The notes below the pieces were generated by a model, which did no database searches, had not been told where the DNA came from, and worked only from the letters and a program-made list of their open reading frames with translations. Shown here one piece after another: positions 7,473-21,605 of a stretch of DNA of 64,000 nucleotides. Made by a program: the position numbers and the translations under genes. Location: contig NZ_JAATJS010000005.1 of the NCBI RefSeq assembly GCF_011777495.1, forward strand, positions 123,634 through 187,633, written 5' to 3'. This DNA comes from Microvirga terricola. Lineage in GTDB: Bacteria > Pseudomonadota > Alphaproteobacteria > Rhizobiales > Beijerinckiaceae. Positions within the stretch are counted from its first letter, which is position 1; every line of letters begins with the position of its first letter.

Positions 7473-8549
7473 TTATTCTGCGGCCTGTCGGGCTGAAGCG
7501 GAGCGCGCGATGTCCAGAACGCGGCGGATGTCCTCTTCCCTCGTCGCGAAGGAAACCACGAAGCGGACCAGGGCCTCGCCCTCGCCGACACGCTCGTTCG
7601 CCGGGAGGCTGCCGTCCGTCCAGGGGTGATACAGCACGCCCTGCTCCTTTAGGGCTCGGTTGAGAGCCGCGGGCAGGATCGGGAAAACCTCGTTCGCCTC
7701 CACCGGCCAGCCCAGGCGCACGCCGGGGAGTTGCGAGAGGCCGTCGCCAAGAAGCTTGGCCAACCGGTTGGCGTGGCGGGCATTGTCATACCAGTGGTCG
7801 TTGGCGAAATAGCCCTCAAGCTGCGCCGCGATCAGGCGGCCCTTGGAGATGACCTGTCCCGCGCGTTTGCAGCGATAGTCTAGCCCTTCCGCCAGCGTCG
7901 GATTGAACACCACGATGGCCTCGGCCATGAGGCAGCCGTTCTTCGTCGCGCCGAAGGAGAGGATGTCGACGCCCCGCTTCCAGGTCATCTCGGCCGGAGT
8001 GCAGCCGAGCGTCACGAGGGCATTGGCGAAGCGCGCCCCGTCCATGTGGAAGGACAGGCCATGCGCCTTGCAGACGGCGCTCAAGGCCGCGATCTCATCG
8101 AGGCCATAGACCAGGCCGCTCTCGGTGACTTGCGAGATGGTAAGAGCCTTCGGCGGCATCTGCTTGATGGCCTTGGGCAGCCCTTCGAGATAGGCGGAGA
8201 CGGCAGTCGCGGTCAGCTTGCTGCCGACGCCCGGCAGACCGGCGAGCTTCGCCCCGTGCATGAAAAATTCCGGCGCGCCGCACTCGTCATCAATGACGTG
8301 CGCTTCCTTATGGCACATGCACAGACCGTAGGGCGGCACGATGGAGGAGAGCGCCAGCGCGTTGGCCGCCGTGCCCGTCGTGACCAGGAAAACCGCGACC
8401 TCTCGCTCGAAGACCTCGGCAAACCGCGCCTTGATGCGCCGGGTGATGTCATCGCCACCGTAGGCCGGCATGGCGCCATCGTTGGCGCGCATCAGCGCCT
8501 CGAGAACCGGGACGCTGGCGCCGACGATGTTGTCGCTGAGAAAGTTCAT
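7473..8549 (-). CDS. ltaE: Low-specificity L-threonine aldolase
   Basis: 358-residue PLP enzyme (fold type I) that cleaves L-threonine or allo-threonine to glycine and acetaldehyde. It starts with the typical NFLSDNIVGASVPVLEAL, has the cofactor region TTGTAANALAL, HMDGARFANAL (Asp for the pyridine nitrogen) and the PLP lysine Lys203 in SFGATKNG. The ATG has a good GGAGGAG upstream. Monocistronic, with a long non-coding region between it and gltB. Confidence 0.93.
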   Translation of the reverse strand: MNFLSDNIVGASVPVLEALMRANDGAMPAYGGDDITRRIKARFAEVFEREVAVFLVTTGTAANALALSSIVPPYGLCMCHKEAHVIDDECGAPEFFMHGAKLAGLPGVGSKLTATAVSAYLEGLPKAIKQMPPKALTISQVTESGLVYGLDEIAALSAVCKAHGLSFHMDGARFANALVTLGCTPAEMTWKRGVDILSFGATKNGCLMAEAIVVFNPTLAEGLDYRCKRAGQVISKGRLIAAQLEGYFANDHWYDNARHANRLAKLLGDGLSQLPGVRLGWPVEANEVFPILPAALNRALKEQGVLYHPWTDGSLPANERVGEGEALVRFVVSFATREEDIRRVLDIARSASARQAAE

Positions 8550-9051
8550 GAATCATCTCCTCCGGCCGCGCAGACTCGCGACTGGCTCACACATGTCAAG
8601 AACATTGACCCATCGGCGCAGACTTTCGTTCTGACTGCCTAAAAAAATGGCTTTATTACATTCAGACGAGCTGGCTTGAAATTTTTATCTAAAATATTTC
8701 AAAATCCCCTTGTGCACCTGCACAAACTCTGGCAGTTTTCCCTCATTAGGACAGCGATACTGTCCCATTTGGGCGCTCGCGCCCTTTGGCCCTGAGGTTT
8801 TCTTGATGCTTCGCCTCACGCGAACGAAACGAGATACCAATAAAACCGCCCGCAAAACGGGGGCGGGACGGGCGACTCTCGGCTGACATTCAGCCCGGAA
8901 CAGCCCGCGAGGTGCGGGCTTCTCTCCAGGACCCGAGCCTCCAAGAAACGCAAAGAGCGGCGGGCATCCGGACGATCCTTTCATCCGGCGGCCCACAAAA
9001 AAGCCGCCTCGAAGACCTGTGATGACCTTCGATTGGATTTGAGGATCTGGA
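8550..9051. promoter_or_regulatory. Intergenic control region between ltaE and gltB
   Basis: About 500 bases with no convincing gene. It holds an AT-rich stretch (about 8640-8705), a perfect 7-2-7 palindrome TTGTGCA-CC-TGCACAA (8710-8725), and several GC-rich hairpins: GGGCGC/GCGCCC (8771-8784), GCCCGC/GCGGGC around 8913-8931, and GGCGGC/GCCGCC around 8990-9010. The palindrome's TGCAC halves resemble NtrC-type half-sites, but the spacing is not the usual one. This is probably the gltBD promoter and a long 5' leader. Confidence 0.45.
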
Positions 9052-13761
<4,710 letters not shown>

Positions 13762-13780
13762 GAATCAAGGGGCAGTTCCA

Positions 13781-15202
13781 ATGGGCAAGGTCACAGGCTT
13801 TCTTGAATACGATCGGCAGGAGCAGAAGTATCAGCTCGCCGGCGAACGTGTCCGACACTTTCGCGAGTTCACTCTGCCGCTCGACGACAGCGACCTGAAG
13901 AAGCAGGCCGCGCGTTGCATGGATTGCGGCATTCCGTTCTGCCACGGGCCGACGGGCTGTCCGGTTCACAACCAGATTCCGGACTGGAACGATCTGGTGT
14001 TCCAGGGCAATTGGGAAGAAGCGGCGCGCAACCTGCACTCCACCAACAACTTCCCCGAGTTTACCGGCCGCATCTGCCCCGCTCCTTGCGAGGAGGCGTG
14101 CACGCTCAATCTCGAAAACCAGCCCGTCACCATCAAGACCATCGAGCAGGCCATCGCCGACAAGGCGTGGGAAATGGGATGGATCAAGCCGGAACCAGCG
14201 CAGGTCTCCACCGGCAAGCGCGTCGCGATCATCGGCTCGGGTCCCGCGGGTCTCGCCGCCGCGCAGCAGCTCGCCCGCGCGGGCCACGAGGTGCATGTCT
14301 TCGAGCGCGAGGCAAAGCCCGGCGGATTGCTGCGCTACGGCATTCCCGACTTCAAGATGGAGAAGTATCACATCGACCGTCGCGTGAAGCAGATGGAGGC
14401 CGAGGGCGTCGTCTTCCATTGCGGCGTCAATGTCGGCGTGACCAAAACCTTCGCGTCGCTGCACAACGAATATGACGCGGTGCTCTTCGCCGCCGGCGCG
14501 GAGGATCCGCGCAACCCGAACCTGCCGGGGCAGGATCTTTCAGGCGTGCACTACGCGATGCCGTATCTCACGCAATCTAACAAGCGTCTCGGCAACGAGG
14601 ACGTCACGGATGAGCCGATCATCGCGGCGGGCAAGCATGTGGTGGTGATCGGCGGCGGCGACACGGCCTCCGACTGTGTCGGCACCGCGTTCCGCCAGGG
14701 CGCGCTCTCGGTGACGCAGCTCGACATCCGCCCGCGCCCGCCCGAGCGGGAGGACAAGCTGACCGTGTGGCCTTATTGGCCCGCGAAGATGCGTACATCC
14801 TCCAGCCAGGCCGAAGGCGCGGAGCGCGAGTTCCAGGCGGCGACACTAGGTATCGAAGGCAAGAAGGGCCAGGTCATCGGTGTGCAATGTGCGCGCGTCG
14901 ATGAAAAGCGCCAACCGATTCCCGGCACCGAATTCTTGCTGAAAGCAGACCTCGTCTTCCTCGCCATCGGCTTTGCCGGACCGGTGAAGGAAGGACTGCT
15001 GGCACAGTCGGGCGTCGAGCTCGACCGGCGCGGCAACGTCGTCGCCAACGATCGCGATTATCGCGCGTCGAGTGACAAGGTGTTCGTGGCCGGCGACATG
15101 CGGCGCGGACAATCCCTCGTCGTGTGGGCAATCCGCGAAGGCCGTCAGGCGGCGCACGCCATCGACACTTATCTCACCGGTTCCAGCATTCTGCCGCGCT
15201 AA
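13781..15202 (+). CDS. gltD: Glutamate synthase (NADPH), small subunit
   Basis: 473-residue GOGAT beta chain that passes electrons from NADPH through FAD to GltB. The N-terminus carries two iron-sulfur cysteine groups (CMDCGIPFCHGPTGCP and CPAPCEEAC). An FAD Rossmann motif VAIIGSGPAGLAAAQ lies around 149 and an NADPH motif VVVIGGGDTASDC around 288. The end FVAGDMRRGQSLVVWAI is typical. It is in an operon with gltB. The stop lies 5 bases from the stop of the convergent DUF459 gene. Confidence 0.97.
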   Translation: MGKVTGFLEYDRQEQKYQLAGERVRHFREFTLPLDDSDLKKQAARCMDCGIPFCHGPTGCPVHNQIPDWNDLVFQGNWEEAARNLHSTNNFPEFTGRICPAPCEEACTLNLENQPVTIKTIEQAIADKAWEMGWIKPEPAQVSTGKRVAIIGSGPAGLAAAQQLARAGHEVHVFEREAKPGGLLRYGIPDFKMEKYHIDRRVKQMEAEGVVFHCGVNVGVTKTFASLHNEYDAVLFAAGAEDPRNPNLPGQDLSGVHYAMPYLTQSNKRLGNEDVTDEPIIAAGKHVVVIGGGDTASDCVGTAFRQGALSVTQLDIRPRPPEREDKLTVWPYWPAKMRTSSSQAEGAEREFQAATLGIEGKKGQVIGVQCARVDEKRQPIPGTEFLLKADLVFLAIGFAGPVKEGLLAQSGVELDRRGNVVANDRDYRASSDKVFVAGDMRRGQSLVVWAIREGRQAAHAIDTYLTGSSILPR

Positions 15203-15207
15203 TCCTT

Positions 15208-16470
15208 TTAAGAGGGCGGCCAGCGGAAATCATCTGCCCGTCCCGGCTTCGGGGCGGGCGCGACTCCGTTGCGCAAGGCGCGCCGCGCCGGATAGGCCTG
15301 ATCGCTGTTCAGCTTCGGCACCTCCGAGGTCAGCTTTCCGCCCGATGCCGGGTCGGGGCGCGTCAGAGGAAGCACGGGACCGATGGCCGGCTTGATCGGA
15401 AGAGATGGCTGCACGGCGGCGGGTGGCGCGGGCAGTGACGCGTCAATCGACGGCGCGACCGATGCGGTGGTTGGCTTGGACTGAGCGTCTTCGATGATGC
15501 GCTTGATGTCCGCGTCGGCGAAATGCGCGATCTTGAGTGCACCGGCGGTTGTGAACTGCACGCCGTCATTGGTGCGAAGCTTCGCGGGCTCGCCGTCCAC
15601 ATCGGGGCCGGTGGTCGTGTAGCGGTTATTCTCGTCCACGAAACCCGGCCAGATATCCACATAGGTGCCACCGAGCCGCTGGACGCTTTCGCGATAAATC
15701 TCGTTCATCGCAAGAATGTCGTCGGTGAGTTTGCTGTTGCGCATGGGTGGCAGGCCGATCCACACGACCGGCAGAGAATGGTCGCGAACGGCTCGCACGA
15801 GGGCATCGACGCGCTCGCGGTAAAGTTCCTTCCAGCGGTCGCTCAGCGGGTCTGTGGTGTTGGCGCCATCGGGCAGCGGCAGCCTATCATTCGCGCCGAG
15901 CATGATGACGGCGACGGTCGCTTTGCGGTCCGCGTCGAGCGTGTCCTTGATGAACTTCGCCCAATCGGCTGCATCGTGCCGGATCAGACCGCCATCGCCA
16001 CGGGTCTTGCGGATGACGGAGACGTCGGTGGCGTCGGTGAAAAGATCGTCGAGCCCTTGGCTCGCGAAGTCGGCGAGCGAGTCGCCGAACACCACCACAT
16101 GCATCGCCGCTTCCGCCTTCAGCCGCTCGGGCCGCGGGAGGACGACCGGCGCGACGACGGGCCTTTGCTGACGGATATACGGCTGCGGGACGGGCTGCGG
16201 CTCATCCGGGAACCCCAAGAGCCGCCGCAGGCTGAAGCCCTGCTGCGGTGCGGGCTGCACGAGTTTGCCGGGATAGTATCCGGGCGGGTAGGCGCGCCGT
16301 GTGCGATAACCCGGGGGAGCCTGATAGGTCTGATAGCCGGGATACTGATAGCCATAGCTATAGCCATAGGGTTGAGCCGGGTAGCCGTATTGCGCGAAAG
16401 CCGAAGTGGTGCCGCCCGCCGTCAACAGCAGGGACATCGCAACCAGCGGTAAGAGTGGCCTCGTACCCAT
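15208..16470 (-). CDS. DUF459 SGNH/GDSL-type hydrolase, exported
   Basis: 420-residue protein with a signal peptide (ends at SAFAQ), a Tyr/Pro/Gly-rich low-complexity stretch (about 27-70, with repeated YGY and YPG), then an SGNH hydrolase domain. Block I is VVVFGDSLADF with the nucleophile Ser, and block III is MLGANDRLPL. A Pro-rich tail follows. DUF459 proteins are periplasmic esterase-like enzymes of uncertain substrate, and some relatives act on cell-envelope glycans. The Tyr/Pro-rich region could anchor it to the envelope. It is followed at 56 bases upstream by a lytic transglycosylase on the same strand. Confidence 0.85.
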   Translation of the reverse strand: MGTRPLLPLVAMSLLLTAGGTTSAFAQYGYPAQPYGYSYGYQYPGYQTYQAPPGYRTRRAYPPGYYPGKLVQPAPQQGFSLRRLLGFPDEPQPVPQPYIRQQRPVVAPVVLPRPERLKAEAAMHVVVFGDSLADFASQGLDDLFTDATDVSVIRKTRGDGGLIRHDAADWAKFIKDTLDADRKATVAVIMLGANDRLPLPDGANTTDPLSDRWKELYRERVDALVRAVRDHSLPVVWIGLPPMRNSKLTDDILAMNEIYRESVQRLGGTYVDIWPGFVDENNRYTTTGPDVDGEPAKLRTNDGVQFTTAGALKIAHFADADIKRIIEDAQSKPTTASVAPSIDASLPAPPAAVQPSLPIKPAIGPVLPLTRPDPASGGKLTSEVPKLNSDQAYPARRALRNGVAPAPKPGRADDFRWPPS

Positions 16471-16525
16471 GAGCGGTTCCAGTCATATCCGGACCCGCTT
16501 TTTGTCATGTCAGGCGGGCGCTCCG

Positions 16526-17758
16526 TCAGCGGGCCGCGCGCAATTCCCGCAAGGTCGCGAGATCTGCGTAGCCGTCCGGGGTCAAACCGCGTTTGAGCTG
16601 GAAGTTCCGCACGGCCTCGCGGGTCTTGGAACCCAGCCTGCCATCCGCCTCGCCCTCATAGAGGCCCAAATTCGCCAGCCGCTTCTGCAACTCCTGCCGC
16701 TGATCCTTGTCGAGCATGGGCTCATCCTTGGGCCATGCTCCCCGGATCGAAGGGCCACCCATCACCCGATCGCCGAGATGGGCCACGCCCATCGCATAAG
16801 CGTCGGAGGAGTTGTAGGTCTTGATGACGTCGAAGTTCTGCGTGAGGAGGAAAGCTGGGCCCTTCGCGCCGCCGGGCAGGAAGAGGGTCGCCTCGCCCGA
16901 ACGCTGCATCGCCTTGCCGTCCGCCCGTCTTACGCCAAGCCCGGACCAGCTCGCAAAGCTTTGCCGCAAATTGCGGAAATCGAAGCCCTTCGGGAGAGTA
17001 ACCTCGAAGCCCCACGGCAGGCCGGGCTGCCAGCCCTGCTGGCGCAGGTAATTGGCGGTCGAGGCCAAGGCATCCGGCACCGAGCCCCAGATGTCGCGCA
17101 CGCCGTCCCGGTTGCCGTCCACCGCGTATTTCATGAAGCTCGAGGGCATGAACTGCGTCTGGCCCATGGCGCCCGCCCAGGAACCGAGCATCTTGGCCCG
17201 ATCGATGTGATCCTCTTCCAGGATCTGGAGTGCGATCAGAAGCTCGTCCTTGAAGAAATCGCCGCGATAACCGGTATAGGCCAGGGTCGCCAGCGCCCGC
17301 ACCACATAGATGGAGCCGGTGAAGCTGCCGAAATTGGTCTCCATGCCCCAGACCCCGAGGACGACCGAGCGAGGCACGCCATAGGTCCGCTCGACGGCGT
17401 CCAAAGTCTTCGACCATTGGGCCGCCATGTCGCGCCCGCGCTCCAGGCGCTGCGCCGAGATGGATCCTTCGATGTACTCCCAGATCGGCCGCACGAATTC
17501 CGACTGCTTCTTCGTCAGCGCGATGATCTTCGGATCGGGTTCGACGCCGCGAAAGGCCTCGTCGAAAGTCGCGCGCGACACGCCCCGCGCCTTGGCCGCC
17601 GGCCAGAGGCTTTGCACGAAGCGCTGAAAGGAGGCTTGCGAGATGTCCTGCGCGCGGGCGGGTGCGAGCGGAGCCCAGGCCAAGCTCAGCGAAAGGCACA
17701 GACCGAGAAAGAGGGCGCCGCCAAAGAAACGGCGCGCCGGTCGAGACGGCTGGTGCAT
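16526..17758 (-). CDS. Lytic murein transglycosylase, MltB family
   Basis: 410-residue exported enzyme that cleaves peptidoglycan glycan strands to 1,6-anhydromuropeptides. It has a signal peptide (ends APARAQ), an SLT_2/MltB domain with the catalytic Glu in GVWGMETNFGSF (about residue 140) and AGAMGQTQFMPSSF, and a C-terminal PG_binding_1 domain (LQKRLANLGLYEGEADG). There is no lipobox, so it is soluble in the periplasm. A GTG at 17770 would add four residues. The ATG at 17758 directly opens the signal peptide. Confidence 0.93.
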   Translation of the reverse strand: MHQPSRPARRFFGGALFLGLCLSLSLAWAPLAPARAQDISQASFQRFVQSLWPAAKARGVSRATFDEAFRGVEPDPKIIALTKKQSEFVRPIWEYIEGSISAQRLERGRDMAAQWSKTLDAVERTYGVPRSVVLGVWGMETNFGSFTGSIYVVRALATLAYTGYRGDFFKDELLIALQILEEDHIDRAKMLGSWAGAMGQTQFMPSSFMKYAVDGNRDGVRDIWGSVPDALASTANYLRQQGWQPGLPWGFEVTLPKGFDFRNLRQSFASWSGLGVRRADGKAMQRSGEATLFLPGGAKGPAFLLTQNFDVIKTYNSSDAYAMGVAHLGDRVMGGPSIRGAWPKDEPMLDKDQRQELQKRLANLGLYEGEADGRLGSKTREAVRNFQLKRGLTPDGYADLATLRELRAAR

Positions 17759-17840
17759 GAGGTCGCTCACCCGGGGGACAAAGTTTCAAGTCCCGCAATC
17801 ACGACATTAAGAAGGTTAATGGACGGTTGAAAGCTCGGCT

Positions 17841-17888
17841 CCCTGCGGCTTTGCGCGCATCGCAAGCGCCGCGCAGGGTTTTGTTTTT
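17841..17888 (+). terminator. Orphan intrinsic terminator or attenuator upstream of galU
   Basis: Long hairpin with outer arms CCCTGC/GCAGGG (17841-17846 / 17873-17878) and an inner stem around TTGCG/CGCAA, followed by TTTTGTTTTT (17879-17888). It reads on the plus strand, but no plus-strand gene lies upstream, since mltB is divergent. It stands about 175 bases before the galU start. It could be a leader attenuator or the end of a small RNA starting near 17770-17820. Confidence 0.6.
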
Positions 17889-18062
17889 CAGCCGTTCTTA
17901 GGAACTTAACCAAAATGCTTCAGCTTCAATTCAGGTCCGCCCCGCCAAGAACAGCGTGTGGCTGAGAGGCTGATTCTCGAAATTGCCGAGGTGCGAACCT
18001 TGACAGTTTCCGCGATCCCTCTCCCTTCTCCTTCTATCCCCTTGCTCACCATGGGCCATTCA

Positions 18063-18929
18063 ATGAAGCGCATCCGCAAAGCAGTCCTCCCTGTCGCCGG
18101 TCTTGGCACCCGGTTTCTGCCGGCCACCAAGGCCGTTCCCAAGGAAATGCTCTGCGTGGTCGACCGCCCCGTCGTGCAGCACGTGGTGGACGAGGCGCGC
18201 GCCGCCGGGATCGAGCATTTCATCTTCGTCACGGGCCGCAACAAGGCCGTGATCGAAGACCATTTCGACATTTCGTATGAGCTGAACCGCACGCTGGAGA
18301 GCCGCGGCAAGACCAAGGAACTCGCAGCGCTAGCGGAAGATCAGCCTCAGCCCGGCCAGACGAGCTTCACCCGCCAGCAGGAACCCCTCGGTCTCGGCCA
18401 CGCGGTGTGGTGCGCGCGCGAACTCGTGGGCGACGAGCCCTTCGCCGTGATCCTGCCCGACATGCTCAGCCGCGGCTCCATGGAGCAGATGATCGCGGCC
18501 TACGACAAGCACGGCGGCAATATCATCGCGGTCGAGGAAGTGCCGGAGGACCAGACCCATCAATACGGCATAGTCTCGGTCGGCCAGGAATTCGGCAAAA
18601 CCTTCGAGATTACCGGCATGGTGGAAAAGCCGCCGAAGGGCACCGCCCCCTCGAACTACATCATTTCCGGCCGCTACATCCTGCAGCCGGAGATTTTTGA
18701 CCTGCTCTCCACCCAGGAGCGCGGAGCGGGCAACGAGATCCAGCTGACGGATTCGATGATCCGCCTGATGAAGGACCAAAAGTTCTTCGGCATGAAGTAC
18801 GAGGGCAAGACCTACGATACGGGCTCGAAGATCGGCTTCCTGATGGCGAACGTGGTCTATGCGCTGGAGCGCGAGGACCTGGCCCCCGCCTTCCGGCAGG
18901 AACTGGAAGCGCTGCTGCGCCAAAAGTAG
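18063..18929 (+). CDS. galU: UTP-glucose-1-phosphate uridylyltransferase
   Basis: 288-residue nucleotidyltransferase making UDP-glucose for exopolysaccharide, lipopolysaccharide and glucan synthesis. The N-terminal nucleotide signature VLPVAGLGTRFLPATKAVPKEML is followed by VVDRPVVQHVVDEA, with GLGHAVWCA, ILPDML and VEKPPKGTAPS further on. The Met at 18063 gives the usual MKRIRKAV start. An alternative ATG at 18051 adds four residues. kdsD follows on the same strand, another envelope-precursor gene. Confidence 0.95.
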   Translation: MKRIRKAVLPVAGLGTRFLPATKAVPKEMLCVVDRPVVQHVVDEARAAGIEHFIFVTGRNKAVIEDHFDISYELNRTLESRGKTKELAALAEDQPQPGQTSFTRQQEPLGLGHAVWCARELVGDEPFAVILPDMLSRGSMEQMIAAYDKHGGNIIAVEEVPEDQTHQYGIVSVGQEFGKTFEITGMVEKPPKGTAPSNYIISGRYILQPEIFDLLSTQERGAGNEIQLTDSMIRLMKDQKFFGMKYEGKTYDTGSKIGFLMANVVYALEREDLAPAFRQELEALLRQK

Positions 18930-18974
18930 CCAGGAGCGGAAGGGTTCCGCTTCCCGGCACCGCCATGCTAGACG

Positions 18975-19010
18975 AAGTCCCAGTTTCACCGGACCGGGAC
19001 TTTGTTCTCA
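18975..19010 (+). terminator. Weak terminator-like hairpin after galU
   Basis: 7-bp perfect arms AAGTCCC (18975-18981) / GGGACTT (18996-19002), followed by TGTTCTC. It comes after a second small hairpin AGCGGAA/TTCCGCT (18935-18951) right behind the galU stop. The T-run is poor, so termination may be partial. Confidence 0.35.
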
Positions 19011-19075
19011 TCCCTTGAGGAGCCGCCTCTTGTCGCGGCGGACCGGTACGCACGTTTCGAACCGAGAGGGCGGCC

Positions 19076-20071
19076 ATGACACTCGCGCAACCGAAAAATC
19101 AGCCGGTCGAGCCCGCCATCGCCTCGGCGCTCAGGACGCTCGCCACAGAGCGGGAAGGCCTGACCATCCTGATGGACGCTATCGGGAACGGCCTCGGCCC
19201 GGTCTTCAACGCCGCCATCGAAAAAATTGCCGCGGCAACGGGCCGGGTCATCATCACCGGCATGGGCAAGTCGGGCCACGTCGCCAGCAAGATGGCGGCA
19301 ACCTTCGCCTCGACTGGCACGCCCGCGCATTATGTCCACCCGGCGGAAGCCAGCCACGGCGACCTCGGCATGGTGCAGCCCGATGACGTCATCATCGCCC
19401 TGTCGTGGTCGGGCGAGACGGCGGAACTCGCCGACATTATCGGTTATGCCCGCCGCTTCCGCGTGCCGCTGATCGCCCTGACGTCGAACGCCTCTTCCAC
19501 GCTCGGCCATGCCGCCGATCTATGCCTGACCTTGCCGAAGGCGCAGGAAGCCTGCCCGAATGGCTTGGCGCCAACCACTTCCACCACCATGCAGCTCGCG
19601 CTGGGCGATGCGCTGGCCATCGCGCTTCTGGAACGGCGCGGGTTCACGGCTGAGCATTTCCGCGTCTACCATCCGGGCGGCAAGCTCGGGGCGCGGCTGA
19701 AGCTCGTGCGCGATGTGATGCACAAGAACGAGCGCCTGCCGATTGTCGGCGTCGAAGCCCGCATGGCGGAAGCCATCGAGGAAATCGGCCGCAAGGGTTT
19801 TGGCTCGGTCATCGTCGTCAATGCAGACGGCACGCTTGCCGGCATCGTCACGGACGGCGACTTGCGCCGCAACCTCAAGCCTGATCTCGGCACCCTGCCC
19901 GTCTCGGCCATCATGACGCGCACGCCGCGCACCATCGAGCCGGACGACCTTCTGGCGACGGCGCTGGAGATTCAGGAGACGTCGAAGATCACGGCGTTGA
20001 TCGTGGTCGAGAACCAGCGGCCCGTCGGCCTGGTGCATTATCTCGACCTCTTGCGCGTGGGCGCGGCCTAA
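19076..20071 (+). CDS. kdsD: Arabinose-5-phosphate isomerase (KpsF/GutQ family)
   Basis: 331-residue enzyme that interconverts ribulose-5-phosphate and arabinose-5-phosphate, the first committed step to the lipopolysaccharide sugar Kdo. An N-terminal SIS domain includes ITGMGKSGHVASK and HPAEASHGDLGM, and ALTSNASSTL is also present. It is followed by two CBS domains (VIVVNADGTLAGIVTDGDLRR and TALIVVENQRPVGLVHYLDLL). A GAGAGGG ribosome site precedes the ATG. The last 4 bases overlap the convergent nfeD stop. Confidence 0.95.
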   Translation: MTLAQPKNQPVEPAIASALRTLATEREGLTILMDAIGNGLGPVFNAAIEKIAAATGRVIITGMGKSGHVASKMAATFASTGTPAHYVHPAEASHGDLGMVQPDDVIIALSWSGETAELADIIGYARRFRVPLIALTSNASSTLGHAADLCLTLPKAQEACPNGLAPTTSTTMQLALGDALAIALLERRGFTAEHFRVYHPGGKLGARLKLVRDVMHKNERLPIVGVEARMAEAIEEIGRKGFGSVIVVNADGTLAGIVTDGDLRRNLKPDLGTLPVSAIMTRTPRTIEPDDLLATALEIQETSKITALIVVENQRPVGLVHYLDLLRVGAA

Positions 20072-20510
20072 GCCGCTTCCACCACCAGGGTTGTCCCCTC
20101 GACACGCACGACACGGACTTTCGTGCCGGCCCTGTGGTCCGTTCCCGTGACGCGCCACGAGCTGTCGCCGACTCTGATCCGCCCCTCGCCGTTCGCGATA
20201 TCCGTCTCCAACGTGAAGACCTGACCGATCAGTGTTTCGCCGCGCCGGTTGAGGAAACTCGCCTGCGTATCGGGCTGTGCCTTGGTGCGCGTGAGCTGCC
20301 GCCCGAGAAGAACGGTAGCCACCGAGAGCACCGAGAAAACAAGCGCCGAGGCCTGCCAGGACAAATTGAGAAAGGCATCGAGCAGGCCGGTCACGATGGC
20401 GGCAAGGCCGAGCCAGATGAGGAACACGCCCGGCGCAATCAATTCCAGAACCGCCAGCACGAGGCCCAGAATGATCCAGGCCCAGGGACCGAAGCTAAGG
20501 ATCGTTTCGA

Positions 20511-20514
<4 letters not shown>
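20068..20514 (-). CDS. NfeD-like membrane protein
   Basis: 148-residue protein with two to three hydrophobic segments in the first about 75 residues (GPWAWIILGLVLAVLEL, VFLIWLGLAAIVTGLLDAF, ASALVFSVLSVATVLL) and a C-terminal OB-fold-like beta domain (GQVFTLETDIANGEGRIRVGDSSWRV). This is the short NfeD form that partners SPFH/stomatin proteins. Its ATG overlaps the stop codon of the SPFH gene by four bases, so the two are translationally coupled. Confidence 0.88.
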
Positions 20515-21491
<977 letters not shown>

Positions 21492-21605
21492 GAATCTCCC
21501 CACAACGACGTGGTTGCGCGAGCCTCAAGCTTAATCCGAAAGTCCCCGGTCCGCCTAGGCGCACCGCTCAAAAATGGGAATCCGTTCTTTGAAACGCCAG
21601 GGGTC

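Noticed and set aside
8550..9051. Glutamine riboswitch upstream of gltB
   Set aside because: Known glutamine riboswitch classes are cyanobacterial, and I see none of their core motifs here.
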